From assembly GCA_035542475.1 (NCBI GenBank), contig DATKLL010000182.1, forward strand, positions 43,616 through 107,615: a DNA stretch of 64,000 bases, written 5' to 3'. This document shows, piece after piece, positions 42,231 to 52,242 of the stretch; the stretch's first letter is position 1; every line of letters starts with the position of its first letter. Under the pieces are notes generated by a model. That model saw only the letters and a program-made list of their open reading frames with translations, did not search any database and was not told the origin of the DNA. Source of the stretch: DATKLL01 sp035542475. GTDB taxonomy: Bacteria; Desulfobacterota; Syntrophia; Syntrophales; UBA2185. The position numbers were made by a program, and so were the translations under genes.

Positions 42231-45203
42231 TTATTTTAGCTTGAAATCGACGCGGCTGTTTTTTGCCTTTTCCTTTTTCTGAGGTGAAAGTGACGGGGGC
42301 TCGATGATGAAAACCCGGCCGGGTGCGACCTGACCTGACTTGAGGATGAGTTCTTTCACGTTCTCGGCGCGCCGGGAGGCTAGCTGTCTCAGGTCACTAT
42401 CAGTTACCGCTATATTGGTGATCATCAATTTTTCCATCTCTGGCGGCGGCAGTTTTTTCGGTATACCGATGATGTTTCGGGGCTTGGGGAATTCCGCGGC
42501 ATAGTAGGCCATAGTCAAATACTTTTCGTATTCCTGCGGCTGAACCTGGACCTGATCAACCGGTACGGCAGGCTTCCCCTGACTGAGCATGTCTTTCAAT
42601 TTCTGTGCCTTCACTTCCCGGTCGAATTCTAATTTTTTTATACCGTCCTTATCCTTTTCGGTATCTACATATCCTTCTATATCCATCTTGAGATTGGGCC
42701 TTTCATAGAGGGCCTTGACAAGAGAATTTATCTTTTGCTGGTTCGGTTCCGTAACAACGGCGCGGCCGGAATCAAACTCGATGAAACTCATTTCCTCGCC
42801 GCCGCCGAGGAGGGATGCGAGAAGTGTAAAGGGGGCTGTAACCGCCTTGGTAATGAGGTTTACAATGATCTGCCAGATAATAGGCCAGACCCTGAATTTC
42901 GGGTCATCGAGGTTTCCTGATACCGGTATATCGAGGTTGATCTGCCCATTCCGGTCTGTAAGAAGCGCTACAGCCATCGTCACAGGTGCCTTGATGGCAT
43001 CGGGGCTCTCCACCTTCTCCCCAAAAGTTAACTGATCTATAAAAACCTTGTTCTGGGCTTCTAATTTTCTCTTGTCGATCAGGTAGGCTACGTCGAAAGT
43101 CAACTTCCCTTTCAGGATGGGATAGCCTAAAAACTTGCTGGAATAAGGTGTAACCGGACTCAATTCAATATCTTTGAAGCTTACTTTGATGTCAGCAAAA
43201 AGATCCTTGATAAGGGGATTGATCTCTCCTGTGATCTCAACGGGTGATCCGTATCCGAAATTCCCCTTCAGATCGACTGTTGCCCGTGAGATTTCTTCGG
43301 AGGAAAGCCCGGAGATGCGCCCGCCGATATTGAGCATCTGTACTGAGTAGTTAGGTTTGATGAACCGATCCGCGAAATCTATCGTACCTCCCTGAAGCGT
43401 CACTCTCCCGATCTTCACATTCTTTGTTATGTCATCTGATTTTTCGGCCTCCGCGGCTTTTTCAGCAGGTTTGGGGGGAGCAGTATCTTTCACATCTTTC
43501 TGCTCCTCTTTTTCTCCCTCTTTACCTAATATGTTCTGAACATTCAGTGACCCGTCGGGGTTGATAATGATCCTGGCATAAAAGTCCGTAAGGGAAATTC
43601 CCCTGATATGAACAAACAAGGGATTATAGCCCGCATTAATCTGATCGAAGTAAAGCAGCTTCCAGTTCAGGAAATCGTTGGAATGTGATTTATCGATGGA
43701 GGCAAGGTTGGAAACCGAAATTTTGCCGGCATACTTCACGATGGGCTTCTCTTTGCTGTCCTGTGTCAGAGATAGGTTCCCGGCCGTGGAAACGGCGCCG
43801 CGCGTTACATTGACCCTGATCTTGTCGGAGAAGTAGGACTGGAAGGTTCTGATATTCAAGTTCTTTACATCGACCGCAAGCTCCGTGTGCAGGGGATCGA
43901 TCCCCAAGGGTCCTTTTACAGAAATAGCGCCCTTCTTATCCACGTTAAGCGATAGATCGATATTTCCAGTGCTTCCCTTTTCTGTAGATAGATTAACGGC
44001 GTTGAAATTGATGGGAGCAACACTGATTTTTGCGGGTTCTGCCGGTGATGAATCAATGAAGGTAATATCCGCCTTATCTATCTTAAATTCATCGATCCTG
44101 GCCTTCATCGCAGTTTTTTTTTCTGTTTTCTTCTCTGCTTTCTTCTCGGGCTGTGCCGTAGTCTTTTCCTTCTTCTCTTTCCTTTCCTGCTTCTCCTCCG
44201 ACACAAGGGTCAATAGGTTCAATGTACCTTCTTTGCTTCGTCTGACAACGAGTTCAGGTGCCTGGATGGAAACCTGCGAAAGATGAATATCCTGAATTAG
44301 AGGCTCAACAGATGCCAAGGCGACGGTAAGGGCCGGAAGCCTGAGGATCTTGTTGTCCTTTGTATCATCCAAGGCGACTTTGTTTAACGCCACATTGCCC
44401 GCAAGCCTGATGGAAGGCGACTTGTCTGTATGCATGACGAAATCGACCTTCATCTTTACATCGAGGCGCGCCGAGGTAAGCTTGAAGTTCATCTTCACGG
44501 GGACGTAGTTAAGATAGTAGGGTATATCAAGGTCCCGGATGTCCACATCGAAGCTCATTTCCCTGGAAGCAAGGAAAGGCTTCGTCTTTCCCGCAAGCTC
44601 GTATGGATTTCCGTTAATAGTGGCAGAAAACCGCGGTTCCACATAGTCGTTAATATAGTATTCGATGTTTGAAACGAAGGGGATGGCGAAATGCATATCA
44701 CGAACTGTATGACGGGTTTTCTTGGGTCCGTCCCAGAAGTCAACGCTCCCGTTGACGATTTGAATATTATTCAGAGAAAAATTGAATGGCTTGGTTTCCT
44801 CTGCAGGTTTTGCCTCTTCCTCCTTCGGTATCAGATCTGAAAAATTGTATGAGCCGTCTTCATGGCGGGATATATTGATGTAGGGACGGGTCAGACGGAT
44901 TTCCTTCAAGATGACCGCTCTCTTGATAAGTGAAGATATCCCCTGGGCGTTGACGTACAGTTCATCGAAGGAAAGGAAAGGTGATGATTCAACGGGATCT
45001 TTGATTGCAAATCCCTTGACGGTTACGGAAAGTGCATAAGGGTTGATACTGATTTTTTCGAGTGTAACCTCCCTGTGCAGAGCTGCGGATAGTTTGTCAA
45101 TTATAACCGACTTTGCAATAGGAGGGAGAATAAAGAATCCGGTGATTCCAATGACAACAATTAGAATTGCTAATCCAATGAGAATCTTTTTAAGAATGCC
45201 CAT
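42231..45203 (-). CDS. AsmA-like DUF748 envelope protein
   Basis: 990 residues. One N-terminal membrane helix (LIGLAILIVVIGITGFFIL) anchors a long periplasmic chain of AsmA/DUF748 beta repeats, for example VTVKGFAIKDPVESSPFLSFDELYVN near the start and FADRFIKPNYSVQMLNIGGRISG in the middle. Two low-complexity Lys/Glu-rich insertions (about 333-365 and 570-595) split the repeats. The last 150 residues have an OmpA-like pattern (DIEGYVDTEKD, LASRRAENVKELILKSG). AsmA-like proteins form hydrophobic grooves thought to carry phospholipids between membranes. Single gene, preceded by a 196-base gap. Confidence 0.85.
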   Translation of the reverse strand: MGILKKILIGLAILIVVIGITGFFILPPIAKSVIIDKLSAALHREVTLEKISINPYALSVTVKGFAIKDPVESSPFLSFDELYVNAQGISSLIKRAVILKEIRLTRPYINISRHEDGSYNFSDLIPKEEEAKPAEETKPFNFSLNNIQIVNGSVDFWDGPKKTRHTVRDMHFAIPFVSNIEYYINDYVEPRFSATINGNPYELAGKTKPFLASREMSFDVDIRDLDIPYYLNYVPVKMNFKLTSARLDVKMKVDFVMHTDKSPSIRLAGNVALNKVALDDTKDNKILRLPALTVALASVEPLIQDIHLSQVSIQAPELVVRRSKEGTLNLLTLVSEEKQERKEKKEKTTAQPEKKAEKKTEKKTAMKARIDEFKIDKADITFIDSSPAEPAKISVAPINFNAVNLSTEKGSTGNIDLSLNVDKKGAISVKGPLGIDPLHTELAVDVKNLNIRTFQSYFSDKIRVNVTRGAVSTAGNLSLTQDSKEKPIVKYAGKISVSNLASIDKSHSNDFLNWKLLYFDQINAGYNPLFVHIRGISLTDFYARIIINPDGSLNVQNILGKEGEKEEQKDVKDTAPPKPAEKAAEAEKSDDITKNVKIGRVTLQGGTIDFADRFIKPNYSVQMLNIGGRISGLSSEEISRATVDLKGNFGYGSPVEITGEINPLIKDLFADIKVSFKDIELSPVTPYSSKFLGYPILKGKLTFDVAYLIDKRKLEAQNKVFIDQLTFGEKVESPDAIKAPVTMAVALLTDRNGQINLDIPVSGNLDDPKFRVWPIIWQIIVNLITKAVTAPFTLLASLLGGGEEMSFIEFDSGRAVVTEPNQQKINSLVKALYERPNLKMDIEGYVDTEKDKDGIKKLEFDREVKAQKLKDMLSQGKPAVPVDQVQVQPQEYEKYLTMAYYAAEFPKPRNIIGIPKKLPPPEMEKLMITNIAVTDSDLRQLASRRAENVKELILKSGQVAPGRVFIIEPPSLSPQKKEKAKNSRVDFKLK

Positions 45204-45399
45204 GGCCGGTTCTCACAGAGATAAAAACTGGTTTCAGATGTAGAAAAATTCCCCCGGAGTGACGGAATCGTCTCAATTATTCAAACAGCGTTAGAATTTA
45301 GTGACAACCTATTTTATTTAGAATAAATAAAAAAATGATCGAAATCAAGGAAAATTAGTACCGGAATTGTAATATGACTTTTTACAATTTTTCCAGGAG

Positions 45400-46605
45400 T
45401 CAGATCTCATTTATTGCTCTTTCTGTATGCTGTTTCGGATACTTTAAGAGCATGCTGAGTATAAACCCGATGAAAGGCAGTATCGTTATGGATTTCAGGG
45501 CGTAGGGAACACCATATTGATCGGCAACGACACCAAGCAATGTGACACAAATGCCGCCTGCCCCGATCGCAAACCCGACCATGAGACCGGAGGCAATTCC
45601 GAGGTTTTTAGGCAGAAGCTGTTGTGCCATTACTACGGTAACAGAAAATGTTGAAATACAAATCATTCCAAGAAGTCCAAGTACGATAAATAGCATATCA
45701 CCTTCTGTGATGAAGATTAACGGCAGAACCAAGGAGGTAAGAAACATGGACACGGTTAAATAAAATTTGTGACCCCATCTGTCGGCCAAGGGCGCCCCAC
45801 CCAAGGTGCCTAAAACTCCACCAAGAAGGAAAACAAACACAAGTTTCCCTGCATAGAGCGGGTCCCCTTTAAGATGGTTTATGTAGTAAAACGGGATGTA
45901 CGTCATAAGGCCCATCTGTGTCCACGACCTCATAATCACAACGGCAATTACTATGGATAGAGATGTATAGACACCCTTCATCTGACCGGATGTGACATCT
46001 TTTTTCATGGTTACATCCGTTCTGATGCCGGCAGGCGATATATCCCGCCGATAAAGGATGATTATCGCCGTGAAGAGTATTGCGGGGATAATTATGAATG
46101 GCAGTGAAGAAAATCCCATATATTTAATTATGTAGATGGAGATTATTGGGCCGAGAGCGAATCCGAGGTTTCCGCCAACGGAGAATATGGCCATACCTGT
46201 AACCCGTTTTTCACCCGTGAAGAAATGGGCAGTTTTATATCCTTCAGGGTGGTATGAGGCGATTCCAAATCCACTTATTACAACGAGCATCAATACGAAT
46301 ATGTAACTTGGTGATAGAGACAATAAAGAAAACCCGATACCGGCACAAAGGCAGCCAACGGGAAGTAGAAGCGCTTTTTTCTGTCTGTCCGAGATGAAAC
46401 CAAAAAAAGGCTGGATTAAAGATGACGTAAAGTTAGCAGCCATCAGTATAACACCAGTCGTAGTATACGACAGGGAAAGATTATCCTTTATGAAGGGGAG
46501 TATGGCAGGAAGCGCACCCTGGTATATATCTGTTACAAGGTGTCCCAGAGATAGGATGAGGAGTATTTTTAGATTGAATCCGGGGTTTGATGTATCTGTG
46601 CGCAA
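45400..46605 (-). CDS. MFS transporter, fosmidomycin-resistance (Fsr) type
   Basis: 401 residues with about 12 membrane helices. The start LGHLVTDIYQGALPAILPFI is characteristic of the Fsr subgroup, and the MFS loop 2-3 motif appears as GFISDRQKK. LADRWGHKFYLTVSMFL marks the second half. Such transporters export small drugs or metabolites; the natural substrate is not known. It lies 16 bases downstream of the PilZ gene on the same strand. Confidence 0.88.
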   Translation of the reverse strand: MRTDTSNPGFNLKILLILSLGHLVTDIYQGALPAILPFIKDNLSLSYTTTGVILMAANFTSSLIQPFFGFISDRQKKALLLPVGCLCAGIGFSLLSLSPSYIFVLMLVVISGFGIASYHPEGYKTAHFFTGEKRVTGMAIFSVGGNLGFALGPIISIYIIKYMGFSSLPFIIIPAILFTAIIILYRRDISPAGIRTDVTMKKDVTSGQMKGVYTSLSIVIAVVIMRSWTQMGLMTYIPFYYINHLKGDPLYAGKLVFVFLLGGVLGTLGGAPLADRWGHKFYLTVSMFLTSLVLPLIFITEGDMLFIVLGLLGMICISTFSVTVVMAQQLLPKNLGIASGLMVGFAIGAGGICVTLLGVVADQYGVPYALKSITILPFIGFILSMLLKYPKQHTERAINEI

Positions 46606-46621
46606 TCTTGTTTAAGTCGGC

Positions 46622-47026
46622 TCATCCTTTCCGAGTCGGCCGGGGTTTCGCGTCGTAATTTGCGGCGAAAGACTTTATGAACTTATCAATCAGCTTTTTC
46701 TGGCTTGAGGATTGACTCAGAAATGCAATACCACAGCGCTTTTCGGGTAGATGGATCCATCCCTTGGTGGGTATGCTGATATCGTAAACCATCTTACACG
46801 GTATCTTCTCAATATTGAGGAATTTGTCTGCCCGTCCGAAAATGCTGATGTGGGAAACCGGATCTTCATGCGATTCGGTGGAGATGTATTGTAAACATAC
46901 ACCCCCCTTGCCTATATTCACGATCTGACCCAGTTGGAAGATGTCTTTAGATTCCGGTCCGATCAAACCTGCAAAAGGTTGCTTTTTTACCTTGAAGCGC
47001 GGGTGATTTCTGAGTTCGGCCTGCAT
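46622..47026 (-). CDS. PilZ-domain protein
   Basis: 134 residues. HPRFKVKKQP at the N-terminus and NIGKGGVCLQY correspond to the RxxxR and D/NxSxxG motifs that bind c-di-GMP. The first Arg pair is degenerate (RFKVKK) and Ser is replaced by Gly, so binding is uncertain. The C-terminal CGIAFLSQSSSQKKLIDKFI is also typical of PilZ proteins. It may be an effector for the GGDEF enzymes encoded nearby. Probably co-transcribed with the MFS gene. Confidence 0.82.
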   Translation of the reverse strand: MQAELRNHPRFKVKKQPFAGLIGPESKDIFQLGQIVNIGKGGVCLQYISTESHEDPVSHISIFGRADKFLNIEKIPCKMVYDISIPTKGWIHLPEKRCGIAFLSQSSSQKKLIDKFIKSFAANYDAKPRPTRKG

Positions 47027-47058
47027 CGATCCGTTTCACTTGCGGTTGAATACATATA

Positions 47059-47109
47059 CCCATCCCGGCTTTAAGGTTGATCGGTCTGCCAGTGAGTTTG
47101 CCGGATGGG
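47059..47109. other. Hairpin between the PilZ and Cys-rich genes
   Basis: CCCATCCCGGC (47059-47069) can pair with GCCGGATGGG (47100-47109), ten base pairs with one bulge around a 30-base loop. There is no T-run on either strand. It may lie in the 5' leader of the PilZ mRNA or be a decayed terminator. Confidence 0.35.
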
Positions 47110-47173
47110 CTCTATTTGTTGAATTGAAATAATACATTTAAAAAAAATTATGTCAAATATTTTATTACAATAT

Positions 47174-47545
47174 TTATTTCTTTTGCATGATAACTTTGCA
47201 ATCAGCAGATAATTCTGATTCATGCTGCCTCAGGCAATTGATAATCCGCCCGCGGCCGGGCTTGATATCCTGGCAATACTTGCCGATGTCACCTTTGCAT
47301 GCCTGCATAAAACCCTGAGCCTTCTCCCTTGCCGCTGATACATGATCTTTGCAGACTTGGGACAGTTCTTTTTCATGTTCCTTAATGCACTTTAGTATCC
47401 TGCCCTGTCCGGGTTTGACATCCTTGCAGAATTTTTCGATATCGTCCTTGCAAGGTCCTGTTTTGTTTACTTCCTGAGATTGAGCAAATGATACAATCCC
47501 CAAAAACATCACCATAACAAAGAATGATATTACAGACGGTTTCAT
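47174..47545 (-). CDS. Exported cysteine-rich repeat protein
   Basis: 123 residues from ATG 47545 with AGGAAGGA ahead; an upstream frame to 47626 has no good start. A signal peptide (about 1-25) precedes two repeats of the Golgi-apparatus Cys-rich (GLG1) type. Each has the pattern C-x3-D-x4-C-x3-KPGxGRI-x2-C-x6-L-x3-C, and the eight cysteines probably form disulfides in the periplasm. This domain is widespread in bacteria, but its role is not known. Confidence 0.82.
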   Translation of the reverse strand: MKPSVISFFVMVMFLGIVSFAQSQEVNKTGPCKDDIEKFCKDVKPGQGRILKCIKEHEKELSQVCKDHVSAAREKAQGFMQACKGDIGKYCQDIKPGRGRIINCLRQHESELSADCKVIMQKK

Positions 47546-47805
47546 AAAATTATCCTTCCTCTTTTGGAACATACTATACTTAGACTTGTTTAAAGAGAAT
47601 GCTTCTTTTCTTCCTTCCAGAACCAAACCTTTCCAATGAGGTACTTTTATAAGCTCAGTTTTTTATACACTAATGACGGACTTTCTACAACAGATATCAT
47701 TTGTTGTTTGCAATTAATGATTGCTAATAGCAGAATTTACATTTAAAATAAGCAGCAAACTGCAGGGTACTTACAAACAGTTGAAAAGAAATTATCAGTA
47801 GTGAG

Positions 47806-49473
47806 ATGAGTAATTTGAAAAACACCGGGAAGCACAAACATCAATCTGAGGATGCATATCGCGCTTTGGTGGAATCAACTTCGGACTCCCTGTATTTGGT
47901 GGACGAAAACTGCAAATATTTATTTATTAACAGTCAACATTTGTCGAGATTAGGTGTAACAACCGGTAATATCATCGGCCGGTCTTACGGAGAATTCCAC
48001 TCGCCTGAAGAAACAGAATACTTTACAAATACGATAAACGAGGTTTTGACATCGGGTAAATCGGTCCAGCATGAACATCAAAGCTGGAAAGACAACCGGT
48101 ATTTTCTTCGCACCTTCAGCCCTGTCGAAGATCCCAATCATGAAGGCAAAAGCACAATTGTTGCCGTAGTTTCCAAAGATATTTCTGGCCGCAAACGGGC
48201 GGAGGAGGCGCTTCGGGAGAGTGAAAGGCGTTACCGGCGCATCACCGAAGCCATCACCGATTATATATATACGGTGCGCATTGAAGACGGGAAGGCGATA
48301 GATACCAGGCATGGACCGGGTTGTTCAGCTGTCACGGGATACACGGAAGAAGAATTTGCCGCTGATCCTTACCTTTGGATTAACATGGTAGCGGCACAGG
48401 ATCGCAAGGCAGTTGAAGGCCATGCTATGCGGGTGTTGGCGGGAGAAGAAACGCCGCCCCTTGAGCACCGCATCATTCGCAAGGATGGCATAGAGCGATG
48501 GGTCAGAAACACACCTGTCCCCCGGCGCGATGAGCAGGGAAGGCTCCAGGCGTATGACGGGTTGATCCAGGACATTACCGACCGTAAGCGTGCTGAGAAG
48601 GCACTTCAGGAGAGTGAAGAACTTTACCGCGTATTGGCTGAAAAGTCATTTGCCGGTGTTTACGTTGTGCAGGAAGGCAAATTTCGTTTTCTCAACTCCA
48701 ATGCCGCTTCCTATTTCGGATATACCCAGGATGAATTAATAGGGAGAGAATCGATGAAGCTCGTTTATCCTGAAGATAGGGAACAGTTAAAGAAAAATGT
48801 TATCGACATGCTTCATGGTGAGCGCGTATTCCCGTATGAGTTCAGAATAATAACCAGGGAGGGACAAATCAAATGGCTCATGGAAATGGTAACTTCCATT
48901 TCCTGGGAGGGCAAACGTGCCGTCCTTGGGAATTCCATGGATCTTACAGAGCGTAAAAAAACTGAGGAAGAAATACGATCTCTTTCAATGACTGACCAGC
49001 TTACAGGTTTATATAACAGGAGGGGTTTCCTAACCCTTGCAGAGCAGCAATTGAAAATCTCCGAAAGGCACAAAAGGGATTTGCTGCTCTTCTTTGCAGA
49101 TCTCGATGGGATGAAGTGGATTAACGATACGCTGGGTCATGAAGAAGGCGACGCCGCTCTCCGTGATATATCAGTAATTCTCAAAGAAACCTTCAGAGCC
49201 ACCGATATAGTCGCACGCATAGGGGGAGACGAATTTGCGATTCTTGCGATAGATACTACGGGGGTATATCCTGAGGTTATATTGGCCAGGCTCCAAAATG
49301 AGATTGATATGCATAACAAAAAAGACAGCAAAGGCTATAAAGTCTCCATAAGTATGGGAACGGCATACTACGATCCCCAAAACCCCTGTTCTCTCGATGA
49401 ACTTATGTCCCGGGCGGATAAATTGATGTACGAGCAGAAGAGAAGAAAAAAACCATGGTACATCAGCACATAA
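47806..49473 (+). CDS. PAS-PAS-PAS-GGDEF diguanylate cyclase
   Basis: 555 residues. Three PAS domains (about 18-130, 145-265 and 272-385) each end in a DI(S/T)(G/D)RKRAE-type exit helix (last one DLTERKKTEEE). The GGDEF domain (about 390-550) has the active RIGGDEFAIL and an intact RATD inhibitory site five residues before it. Predicted to make c-di-GMP in response to ligands or redox state sensed by the PAS domains. No membrane segment, so it is soluble. Its 3' end overlaps the convergent membrane gene by 11 bases. Confidence 0.93.
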   Translation: MSNLKNTGKHKHQSEDAYRALVESTSDSLYLVDENCKYLFINSQHLSRLGVTTGNIIGRSYGEFHSPEETEYFTNTINEVLTSGKSVQHEHQSWKDNRYFLRTFSPVEDPNHEGKSTIVAVVSKDISGRKRAEEALRESERRYRRITEAITDYIYTVRIEDGKAIDTRHGPGCSAVTGYTEEEFAADPYLWINMVAAQDRKAVEGHAMRVLAGEETPPLEHRIIRKDGIERWVRNTPVPRRDEQGRLQAYDGLIQDITDRKRAEKALQESEELYRVLAEKSFAGVYVVQEGKFRFLNSNAASYFGYTQDELIGRESMKLVYPEDREQLKKNVIDMLHGERVFPYEFRIITREGQIKWLMEMVTSISWEGKRAVLGNSMDLTERKKTEEEIRSLSMTDQLTGLYNRRGFLTLAEQQLKISERHKRDLLLFFADLDGMKWINDTLGHEEGDAALRDISVILKETFRATDIVARIGGDEFAILAIDTTGVYPEVILARLQNEIDMHNKKDSKGYKVSISMGTAYYDPQNPCSLDELMSRADKLMYEQKRRKKPWYIST

Positions 49474-50338
49474 TAAACCGGATGTAGTCTTGAACCTTGC
49501 CCGGTTTGAATAAGCCTATTGTAAAATGGTACAGGGCAAATAATTCCATAGAGAATGGCAGGTAACCAAAATAGCCTAATATCGGCATCTCAAAAATATG
49601 CAGGAGATTGAAAAAGGGTATCTCATATACCCACTTCGGGTATGAGTAAAAATTCCACATTTCCCAGAAAAAACCGCAAATAGAGCAGCCGACCCACAGC
49701 GCCAGTACCGGCCGCCAGTCACCCACAGCAATATAATGAAGAAGTGTGCGGTTATTCAGCCATGCATTGAGCGGTTCCAGAATGAAATAAACTGAAAGCC
49801 AAGCGAAGGGGAAAAACCAAGCGGGCCAGATCAGCATCAATGTGAGCATGATGCAGCCGGTGGTAAAGACGATAAGAGGTGCGGCCGGTGTTAACGCAAT
49901 TCGTGGACCAGTCTTGATTCTGTTGATCCAGGTAAATGTACCGGCCAACTCTGCCGTACCGAAGACCGCCGGCATAACCGTAGAGAAACTCAGAGAAGAC
50001 AAAAGAAAATACTCCAAGTCCGATAAATATTGTTCACCCACATAGTACCAGTTTTGCGTACGCCAGTTTATGATCTCAAAGAGCCACCAGGCCGGCACCG
50101 AGATAAAAAAGAGTACCGCATAAGCGGCGGGACTGCGGGTTAACAACGAATGGCCCTTTCGGGTGAAAACCAGCGCGTCAACAGTAAAGCAGTACCCCAG
50201 CCACATGGGGAAAAACCCCCAGTGCGTGCGGGGTCCGGTCAGGCACCAGTTCAAGATCCAGAAGATAATGGCCAGTATTAAACCGAGCGAACCGTAAACC
50301 GGCCAGTTTCGAGTTTGTGATGTCAGACTGTTTTGCAT
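49463..50338 (-). CDS. Hypothetical polytopic membrane protein, Trp-rich
   Basis: 291 residues with about eight hydrophobic helices and very many Trp, Phe and Tyr residues (for example WWLFEIINWRTQNWYYVGEQ and GFFWEMWNFYSYPKWVYE). The two WEMWN/WWLFEIINW-like segments suggest an internal duplication. No known catalytic motif is visible, and I cannot name the family. It is convergent with the GGDEF gene. The 241-base gap upstream (50339-50579) holds no other recognisable feature. Confidence 0.72.
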   Translation of the reverse strand: MQNSLTSQTRNWPVYGSLGLILAIIFWILNWCLTGPRTHWGFFPMWLGYCFTVDALVFTRKGHSLLTRSPAAYAVLFFISVPAWWLFEIINWRTQNWYYVGEQYLSDLEYFLLSSLSFSTVMPAVFGTAELAGTFTWINRIKTGPRIALTPAAPLIVFTTGCIMLTLMLIWPAWFFPFAWLSVYFILEPLNAWLNNRTLLHYIAVGDWRPVLALWVGCSICGFFWEMWNFYSYPKWVYEIPFFNLLHIFEMPILGYFGYLPFSMELFALYHFTIGLFKPGKVQDYIRFIMC

Positions 50339-50579
50339 TTTTCAGTATTCCTTGGTTTCCCTGACTTTATCCTGTAAAAGCTGAAAACCCGGATGGCAGG
50401 ACAAAGGTCTTCATGATGTAGAATCATTGGGGAAAGGCATGCCTATATGTTCTTAAAAGTTATCGAATTTAACTATGACTGTCAATGTATTTACAGCCTC
50501 TTGAGTATTTGTTGAAAAAATAAGAAAAGTGTAATAGACAATTATACCTGAAAAATATTTAATCGGGAGGAGTATTAAG

Positions 50580-50735
50580 ATGGAGAAAAAGCAGCTTAGT
50601 TGCGAAGGCGAGACGGACAAGAGGATTCTTACAAAGATGTTGCTTGATGGGGAGATAACGGAAGAGCATTTACAATCTTACCTTGAGAAACTTCCGGATG
50701 TATCCTCTTGTGCGGATGAGATCACAGTCGAGTAA
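50580..50735 (+). CDS. 51-residue hypothetical protein upstream of tatD
   Basis: ATG 50580 has an excellent ribosome-binding site, GGGAGGAG. It encodes 51 acidic residues beginning MEKKQLSCEGETDKRILTKM. The stop lies 6 bases before tatD. The peptide reads like a helical small protein (LLDGEITEEHLQSYLEKLPD) of a type often seen as short conserved ORFs in this group, but I do not recognise a family. Strong translation signals and tight coupling argue that it is real. Confidence 0.6.
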   Translation: MEKKQLSCEGETDKRILTKMLLDGEITEEHLQSYLEKLPDVSSCADEITVE

Positions 50736-50741
50736 ATTTGT

Positions 50742-51506
50742 ATGCTGGCTGATTCTCATGCGCATCTGGAGATGAATGACTTCGACCGTGACAGGGATGA
50801 AGTCATCAGAAGGGCCGCAGAAGCGGGAGTTGATCTGATAATAACGGTCGGTACCACCCTTGATGATTGCAAAAAAGCCATCGCCATCGCCGGTACATTT
50901 AAGAATGTGTATGCGGCGATTGGGATTCATCCCCATGAGGTGAAGGATATTGACGAGGTTACGTACGAGACGATCAAAAGCCTGTCGAAGTCGGATAAAG
51001 TCGTGGCCTTCGGAGAGATAGGGCTTGATTTCTTTCGCAACCTGTCTCCGAGAGATGTGCAGGTAAGGAGGTTTGAGGAGCAGCTGGATCTGGCCGGCGA
51101 AATCGGTTTACCTATTATCATTCACGATCGTGATGCCCACCAGGAAACCCTGAAGATGCTGGGAAGATGGAAAGGCAGGCACAGGGGAGTTATCCATTGT
51201 TTTTCGGGAGACTACAGGATGGCTGAAAAGTGCCTTGATATGGGATTCTTCATATCTGTAACAGGGGCAATCACTTTCGGAAAATCTGAGAAACTTCAGG
51301 AGGTGGTAAAGAAAGTTCCTGTTTCGCGCCTTCTGCTGGAAACAGATGCGCCTTACCTGACTCCTCATCCTTACAGAGGTAAAAGGAACGAACCTGCCTA
51401 TGTTATTCATACTGCAAAAAAAGTAGCCGAAATAAAGGGCGTGTCTGTTGAAGAACTGACAAGCTTGACATATCAAAATACAAAGGATGTCTTTGGCATA
51501 AAATAG
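50742..51506 (+). CDS. tatD: TatD-family metal-dependent hydrolase / DNase
   Basis: 254 residues, full length. DSHAHLEM at the start gives the HxH metal pair. GEIGLDF, PIIIHDRDAHQETL, VIHCFSGD and LLLETDAPYLTPHPYRG are the other family metal-ligand motifs. TatD proteins are cytoplasmic metal-dependent nucleases involved in DNA repair and quality control. It is the first long gene of a plus-strand run that continues with thiamine and tRNA-processing genes. Confidence 0.94.
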   Translation: MLADSHAHLEMNDFDRDRDEVIRRAAEAGVDLIITVGTTLDDCKKAIAIAGTFKNVYAAIGIHPHEVKDIDEVTYETIKSLSKSDKVVAFGEIGLDFFRNLSPRDVQVRRFEEQLDLAGEIGLPIIIHDRDAHQETLKMLGRWKGRHRGVIHCFSGDYRMAEKCLDMGFFISVTGAITFGKSEKLQEVVKKVPVSRLLLETDAPYLTPHPYRGKRNEPAYVIHTAKKVAEIKGVSVEELTSLTYQNTKDVFGIK

Positions 51507-51571
51507 GGCAGTCTGATAATCGTTATCAAAACAGGAACGAAACTTTTTTAACAAAATCTTGTTTTTATCTC

Positions 51572-52234
51572 ATGAAAAAAGTCTTATTTGTCGTTACCGG
51601 CGGTCAGATCAAGGATCTGACGTTTTTCCAATCAAAACTGTCTGAGCTGAAACCTTCCGGTATCATCTGTGCGGACAGCGGCGCCGGCCACCTTTATCCC
51701 ATCGGTGTAATACCACAGGTCATAATCGGCGATATGGATTCTCTTATTCCGGAGATGCTGGATTATTTCAAGGAGCGGGGATGTAAGATTATCAGCTATC
51801 CGGAGGCGAAGGATGAGACGGATACACAGCTCGCTTTAGAATATGCCTTCGGTATGGCTCCTGATGAAATCTATCTATTCGGCGCCATTGGAACAAGGAT
51901 CGACCATACCCTGGCTAACATATCGCTGCTGGTTTCAGGCGTGAAAAAAGGCATAAATATAAAATTGATTGATGAGTGGTGCGAAGCTTTTATTGTTAGT
52001 CGCGAAAACGTCATTGAAGGAGAAATGGGGCAGACTGTGTCTCTTTTACCTTTATCAGATGTAGTAAAAGGTATAACCCTTAACGGATTCGAATATCCGC
52101 TCAAAAAGGGGGTGATGGAAATGGGTAGTCCATATGGAATCAGTAATCGCTTAACCGCCAAGAAGGGCATCATTTCCGTGAGTTCAGGATACCTCCTGGT
52201 AATCAGGTATTTCAAGGTAGGGATTCTTCCCTGA
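51572..52234 (+). CDS. thiN: Thiamine pyrophosphokinase
   Basis: 220 residues. ICADSGAGHLYPIGVIPQVIIGDMDSL holds the catalytic-domain signature, followed by KDETDTQLALEYA and GAIGTRIDHTLANISLL. It converts thiamine directly to thiamine diphosphate, the cofactor needed by the 2-oxoacid oxidoreductase of this window. No TPP riboswitch is visible upstream. It is 8 bases before thiD, so both are in one operon. Confidence 0.92.
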   Translation: MKKVLFVVTGGQIKDLTFFQSKLSELKPSGIICADSGAGHLYPIGVIPQVIIGDMDSLIPEMLDYFKERGCKIISYPEAKDETDTQLALEYAFGMAPDEIYLFGAIGTRIDHTLANISLLVSGVKKGINIKLIDEWCEAFIVSRENVIEGEMGQTVSLLPLSDVVKGITLNGFEYPLKKGVMEMGSPYGISNRLTAKKGIISVSSGYLLVIRYFKVGILP

Positions 52235-52242
52235 GAAGGCAT

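Noticed and set aside
45290..45345. AT-rich palindrome downstream of the MFS gene region
   Set aside because: Arms are only about five bases and lie upstream of the AsmA-type gene's far side. Too weak to call a terminator.
51507..51571. Possible TPP riboswitch before the thiamine pyrophosphokinase gene
   Set aside because: The gap is only 65 bases and lacks the conserved CUGAGA and other THI-box elements.
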